Assembly: GCA_043755595.1 (NCBI GenBank)
Contig: JAYUSQ010000016.1
Coordinates: 1-64,000, forward strand
Source: VFZP01 sp043755595
Lineage (GTDB): Bacteria > Acidobacteriota > Terriglobia > Bryobacterales > Bryobacteraceae
Direction of reading: 5' to 3'
DNA length: 64,000 nucleotides
Part shown: one piece after another, positions 60,399 through 64,000 of the stretch
Position numbering within the stretch: position 1 is the stretch's first letter
Layout: each line of letters starts with the position of its first letter
The notes under the pieces: generated by a model
Database searches by the model: none
What the model saw: the letters and a program-made list of their open reading frames with translations, nothing else
Told to the model about the DNA's origin: nothing
Program-made: the position numbers and the translations under genes

Positions 60399-61729
60399 AT
60401 TTCGTCACAAAGAAGGCGTTATCGCGCCGCACGGTGCTACAGGCGATCGGCGCAACCGTTGGGTTGCCATTCATGGAGGCGATGGCTCCGGCGCTGTCAG
60501 CCGCTCCCAAGCCGACGCCGAGACTGGGATTCATTTATGTCGCCAACGGCACGATTCAGGATCAGTGGAAACCCTCGACGCCCGGCTCCGCTTATGAAAT
60601 GCCGCCGATTCTGAAGCCGCTTACGCCGCTGCGGCAATACGTGAACGTCCTGACTGGCCTTTCTCACCTGCAGGCGGATACTTTTGGCGACGGCACGGGC
60701 GATCATCCGCGATCTTCGGCTGTCTGGTTGACGGGCGTGCATGCATATGACCGCACGATGCCGGGGATCGAGTTGAATCTGGCTACGACGGCCGATCAAC
60801 TGGCCGCGCGCGTCATCGGCAAAGGCACGCGGGTTCCGTCGGTGGAGTTGAACCTCGATCCTCCGACTCAGGGGGCTTGCGATTCGGGCGATTGCTTCTA
60901 TGTCAATACGATTTCATGGCGCAATGCGACCACTCCGAATCCTTCCGAAGCGCATCCGCGTCTGGTTTTCGAGCGATTGTTCGGGAGCGGTGGCACAGCA
61001 GCCCAACGCTTGGCGCGGGCCAAGCGAACGGGCAGTATTCTCGACTCACTGGCTCAAGAGGTGAGCCAGTTAGAACGATCCATCGGGCCCGGAGATCGCA
61101 CCAAGCTCAATGAATATCTGGAATCGGTTCGCGAAATCGAACGCCGGATCCAGAATGTCGAAGGGCGAGGGTCCGAAGATTCCGTCGCTCTGCCCGAACG
61201 GCCGACCGGCATTCCCGACGGTATGGACGAACATGCGAAGCTGATCTTCGATCTGCAGGCGCTGGGCTTTCAGGCCGACGTGACACGGGTTTTCACCATG
61301 GTCATGTCGCGAGAACTGACTCCCCGCACCTACTCGCATATCGGGGTGCCGGATCAGGCCCATGCCGTATCTCATCATCGTAACGACCCGGAGCTGATCG
61401 CCAAGAAAGTGAGGATCGACACCTATCACGTCGAGTTACTGGCTTACTTTCTTGGGAAGCTGCGCGGCGCATCCGAGGCCGGCGGTTCCTTGCTGGATCA
61501 AAGCCTCATCCTCTATGGCGGCGGCATGGGCGATGGAAATTTGCACCGCCACAACGATCTCCCTTGTCTGACCGCAGGCGGATTGGGCGGGCAGGTGAAG
61601 ACCGGAAGCCATCTTGCTTATAAGCGAGACACGCCGATGTCGAACCTATTGGTGACGATCTTGAATCGGGCGGGCGTCGCGACTGAAAAGCTGGGCGACA
61701 GCACCGGGCCGCTCGAATTGCCTTCGTAA
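60395..61729 (+). CDS. DUF1552-family protein, probable Tat export
   Basis: This 444-residue protein starts 4 bases before the DUF1592 stop. SRRTVLQAIGATVGLPFMEA is a likely Tat signal (twin Arg). The family segments include LGFIYVANGTIQDQWKP, LTGLSHLQADTFGDGTGDHP, and GGGMGDGNLHRHNDLP near the end. DUF1552 and DUF1592 genes are almost always adjacent, so they probably act together in the periplasm. Function is unknown; folds related to alkaline phosphatase/sulfatase have been suggested in general, and I give that low weight. Confidence 0.92.
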   Translation: MNFVTKKALSRRTVLQAIGATVGLPFMEAMAPALSAAPKPTPRLGFIYVANGTIQDQWKPSTPGSAYEMPPILKPLTPLRQYVNVLTGLSHLQADTFGDGTGDHPRSSAVWLTGVHAYDRTMPGIELNLATTADQLAARVIGKGTRVPSVELNLDPPTQGACDSGDCFYVNTISWRNATTPNPSEAHPRLVFERLFGSGGTAAQRLARAKRTGSILDSLAQEVSQLERSIGPGDRTKLNEYLESVREIERRIQNVEGRGSEDSVALPERPTGIPDGMDEHAKLIFDLQALGFQADVTRVFTMVMSRELTPRTYSHIGVPDQAHAVSHHRNDPELIAKKVRIDTYHVELLAYFLGKLRGASEAGGSLLDQSLILYGGGMGDGNLHRHNDLPCLTAGGLGGQVKTGSHLAYKRDTPMSNLLVTILNRAGVATEKLGDSTGPLELPS

Positions 61730-61736
61730 GCCGTAC

Positions 61737-62294
61737 TTACGCGCGTTCGATGTAGGTGCCGTCGGTCGTATTGATGCGAATCTTTTCGCCGGCCGCGATG
61801 AACGCCGGCACTTGGACGACCAAACCCGTTTCAAGCTTCGCCGGCTTGGTGACGTTTGAAACCGTCGCGCCCTTCAGGCCCGGCTCAGTCTCGACGATCA
61901 CCATGTCGACGCTAGGCGGCAAGTCCACACTGATCGGCTTTTCTTCGTAGAAGATCACGACGACCTTGAACTGCGGAGTCAGATAATTGACCGCATCTCC
62001 GAGCATTTCCGCACGCAAGTGCATCTGCTCGTAGGTCGTGGTGTTCATGAAATGGTAGTCGTCGCCATCGGAGTAGAGGAACTCCATTTCAACTTCATCG
62101 AGAATGGCGCGCTCCACCCTGTCTTCTGAGCTGAACCGGTGCTCGGTCATGGAGCCATTGGCCAAACGGCGCATTTTGGCCTGAACGAAGCCGCGGAGGT
62201 TGCCGGGCGTCCGATGCTCGGTCTTAAAGATCGAGTACAACTCATTGTTGAACTTGATCACCATTCCGGGGCGAAGCTGGGTTGAAGGAGTCAT
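61737..62294 (-). CDS. efp: Translation elongation factor P, Asn at the modification tip
   Basis: This 185-residue EF-P has the usual three beta-barrel domains: KOW-like (1-65), OB (70-130; YSDGDDYHFMNTTTYEQMHL) and C-terminal (130-185; VPAFIAAGEKIRINTTDGTYIERA). It relieves ribosome stalling at polyproline stretches. The loop that in E. coli carries the modified Lys34 (PGKG) reads TPGNLRG here, so the tip residue is Asn32. It is convergent with DUF1552 (7-base gap) and on the same strand as the aminotransferase upstream. Confidence 0.95.
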   Translation of the reverse strand: MTPSTQLRPGMVIKFNNELYSIFKTEHRTPGNLRGFVQAKMRRLANGSMTEHRFSSEDRVERAILDEVEMEFLYSDGDDYHFMNTTTYEQMHLRAEMLGDAVNYLTPQFKVVVIFYEEKPISVDLPPSVDMVIVETEPGLKGATVSNVTKPAKLETGLVVQVPAFIAAGEKIRINTTDGTYIERA

Positions 62295-62328
62295 GTTGCG
62301 ATACGAAAGCTGAATCTGGCGGGACCCT

Positions 62329-63618
62329 TCATGATACCAGCAAGCCGAAGCTCTTATCCAAAGCCAGCAGGAACCGATCCACGTCCGTCCGATTCACATT
62401 CATAGGCGGCGAGATACGAATCACGTTGCCATTCAGCCCGCCACGCCCGATCAGGATCCGGTTCTGCCGCGCCGCCTCCATCAGCCGCACCGTCTCTTGC
62501 GTCGCCGGAGCCTTCGATTGCCGGTCTTGCACCAGTTCGATCGCCTGCATTAGCCCCATGCCGCGCACGTCGCCAATGAGCGGATGTTTTTCTTGCAAAG
62601 CCTCCAGCCCCGCCCGCAGGTACGCACCGGTTTCAGCGGCATTGACGGCCAGGTTTTCCCGCTCAATGAAATCGATAACGGCTTTCGCGGCTGCCGTCGG
62701 AATCGGCCCCCCGCCAAACGTGGAGATGGTGAGTTTCTTGACGGAGTTCGCTACGTCGGGGCGCGCGGCGGTCAACCCGATGGGAAGGCCGTTGGCCAAG
62801 CCCTTGGCGCTGGTGATGATGTCGGGCGTCACGCCCCATTGCTCAATGCCCCACCATTTGTGGCCCGTGCGCCCCCAGGCCGTCTGCACTTCATCGCTAA
62901 TGAACACGCCGCCATGCTCGCGCACGATGCCGGCGACGATCTGAAAATACTCCTTGGGCGGGGTGATGAAGCCGCCGACGCCTTGGATCGGTTCGGCAAT
63001 GATGCCGGCGATCTGGCCGCTGGTGGTGGTGCGAATCACATCCTTCACATCGCTGGCGCAGCGTACGTCGCAACTGGGATACGTCAGGCCGAACGGGCAC
63101 CGGTAACAATAGGCGTTGTGAGCGAACGTGATGCCGGCTGGGGCGGGCGCACTCAGCCGCCACGATGAGTTCCCCGTCAGCCCCATTCCCACAGCGGAGC
63201 GGCCATGATAGGAATGCCGCAGCGCGATGATCTCGCTTGACCCCGTGTAGCAGCGTGCCGCCAGGATCGCCGTTTCGTTCGCCTCGGTACCGCTGCAGGT
63301 GAAGAAAGATTTCCAACCTGGCCCCGGCGCGATGTTCGCGATTTTGCGCGCCAGTGCCGCTTGCGGCTCAGTCGGAAAGACTGTCGAGACGTGCTGTAAC
63401 GTGTCCACCTGTGCATGAACCGCCTGGTTCACTTTTTCGTTGCAATGGCCCACGCTCACTGTAAGAATGCCGCCAAAAAAATCGAGATACCGATTGCCGT
63501 CCGCGTCCCAAACGTATTGATCTTTGGCGCGCTCCAGCACGAGCGGTTCTCCATAGTAGTGAAAGACGGAGGGAAACAGGCACTCCTGGTTGGCGAGGAT
63601 GATTTCTTCTTTGGTCAT
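62329..63618 (-). CDS. Class III pyridoxal-phosphate aminotransferase (AGXT2-like)
   Basis: The start is ATG 63618 (TKEEIILANQECLFPSVFHYYG); a few upstream codons have no support. The 429 residues include YLDFFGGILTVSVGHCN, SGTEANETAILAARCYTG (phosphate-binding loop), ISDEVQTAWGRTG and the Schiff-base lysine in ITSAKGLANGLPIG. AGXT2-like enzymes act on beta-alanine, 3-aminoisobutyrate or alanine/glyoxylate. The divergent methylmalonate-semialdehyde dehydrogenase, 36 bp away, supports beta-alanine or valine degradation. A -10-like TATACT lies at 63637-63632. Confidence 0.9.
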   Translation of the reverse strand: MTKEEIILANQECLFPSVFHYYGEPLVLERAKDQYVWDADGNRYLDFFGGILTVSVGHCNEKVNQAVHAQVDTLQHVSTVFPTEPQAALARKIANIAPGPGWKSFFTCSGTEANETAILAARCYTGSSEIIALRHSYHGRSAVGMGLTGNSSWRLSAPAPAGITFAHNAYCYRCPFGLTYPSCDVRCASDVKDVIRTTTSGQIAGIIAEPIQGVGGFITPPKEYFQIVAGIVREHGGVFISDEVQTAWGRTGHKWWGIEQWGVTPDIITSAKGLANGLPIGLTAARPDVANSVKKLTISTFGGGPIPTAAAKAVIDFIERENLAVNAAETGAYLRAGLEALQEKHPLIGDVRGMGLMQAIELVQDRQSKAPATQETVRLMEAARQNRILIGRGGLNGNVIRISPPMNVNRTDVDRFLLALDKSFGLLVS

Positions 63619-63654
63619 GGCGGGAATCCTTAGTATATGAGCGAGAATCGATAG

Positions 63655-64000
63655 ATGGCGATTGTGCATTGGATTGGCGGCAAGCCCGTGTCTTCAAACA
63701 GCGGACGCTCGGGCATCGTATGGGATCCGGCTACCGGAGCGGAACAGGCGCGCGTGGGATTCGCCAGCGTGGACGATGTCGATCACGCGGTGGCCGTAGC
63801 CAAACGCGCTTTCGCCGATTGGCGCGCCACGCCGTTATCGCGCCGCTCCGAAGTAATGTTCAAGCTGCGCGAATTGGTGGACGCCAACCGCCGCCGTTTG
63901 GCTGAAATCCTGGCGTCCGAGCACGGCAAGACGCTGCCCGATGCGCTTGGCGAAGTGGCGCGCGGGCTGGAGAATATTGAGTTCGCGTGTGGCATCCCGA
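63655..64000 (+). CDS. mmsA: Methylmalonate-semialdehyde dehydrogenase (N-terminal part; cut by window end)
   Basis: The 115 visible residues begin MAIVHWIGGKPVSSNSGRSG and contain VWDPATGAEQARVGFAS, AFADWRATPLSRR, HGKTLPDALGEVARGLENI and FACGIP. These match the N-terminal domain of CoA-acylating methylmalonate/malonate-semialdehyde dehydrogenases (MmsA/IolA). The enzyme makes propionyl-CoA or acetyl-CoA from the semialdehyde. It fits the divergent class III aminotransferase as the next step of the same pathway. No active-site Cys is seen because the gene runs out of the window. Confidence 0.93.
   Translation, partial: MAIVHWIGGKPVSSNSGRSGIVWDPATGAEQARVGFASVDDVDHAVAVAKRAFADWRATPLSRRSEVMFKLRELVDANRRRLAEILASEHGKTLPDALGEVARGLENIEFACGIP

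Overview
The window is about 60% GC, densely coded, and most like a soil Acidobacteriota genome, probably of the Bryobacterales/Solibacter type. This is an inference from gene content. The signs are three Oar-like TonB-receptor homologues (two with a carboxypeptidase-regulatory-like N-terminus), an Acidobacteria-type VWA protein, two FG-GAP/ASPIC-UnbV (CRTAC1-type) proteins, an SBBP-repeat protein, a DUF1592/DUF1552 pair, and a 'STGPxTEEGxAR' family protein. No rRNA, tRNA or CRISPR array was seen.

Layout: 1-113, 3' fragment of an ISKra4-like transposase. 120-4617 (minus), operon of a receptor-like barrel, a secreted VWA protein and a membrane-anchored coiled-coil protein. 4678-8197 (minus), RNase E/G with a very large insert, followed by a small secreted protein. 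8589-14279 (minus), the cell-shape operon mreB-mreC-mreD-mrdA-rodA. 14392-17190, a lineage-type hypothetical and a pentapeptide-repeat membrane protein with a hexamer-encoded hydrophobic block. 17312-24164 (minus), ECF sigma factor, anti-sigma/FecR protein and two ATPase/permease ABC exporters, apparently one operon. 24506-27580, an Oar-like receptor behind an extended -10 promoter and three 10-bp repeats. 27596-33977, a decayed cytochrome c gene, a secreted propeller-like protein, a phosphotransferase/histidine-phosphatase pair, a DUF4143 ATPase and a D-aminoacylase. 34061-36635, a tiny membrane peptide and an SBBP protein. 37011-42906, a chemosensory-type cluster (CheB-CheR-PAS hybrid, PAS/sigma-54 activator, stand-alone CheB) without CheA, CheW or a receptor. 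43225-53535, a block of CRTAC1, TPR and receptor genes with a mirror-image arrangement. 53896-56130, guaB, a YkgJ-type protein and a DksA-type protein. 56404-61729, an ankyrin protein divergent from a DUF1592 cytochrome-like protein plus DUF1552. 61737-64000, EF-P, a class III aminotransferase and the start of methylmalonate-semialdehyde dehydrogenase.

How genes work together: the mre/mrd genes build the elongasome. The sigma/anti-sigma/ABC cluster looks like an envelope-stress or export regulon. The aminotransferase and semialdehyde dehydrogenase fit beta-alanine or valine catabolism. The 43-53 kb block pairs secreted FG-GAP proteins, TPR proteins and an outer-membrane receptor in an arrangement whose function is unknown to me; it is the best candidate here for an undescribed system. 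Several divergent gene pairs share very short spacers with -10-like hexamers so close to the start codons that leaderless or near-leaderless mRNAs are plausible.
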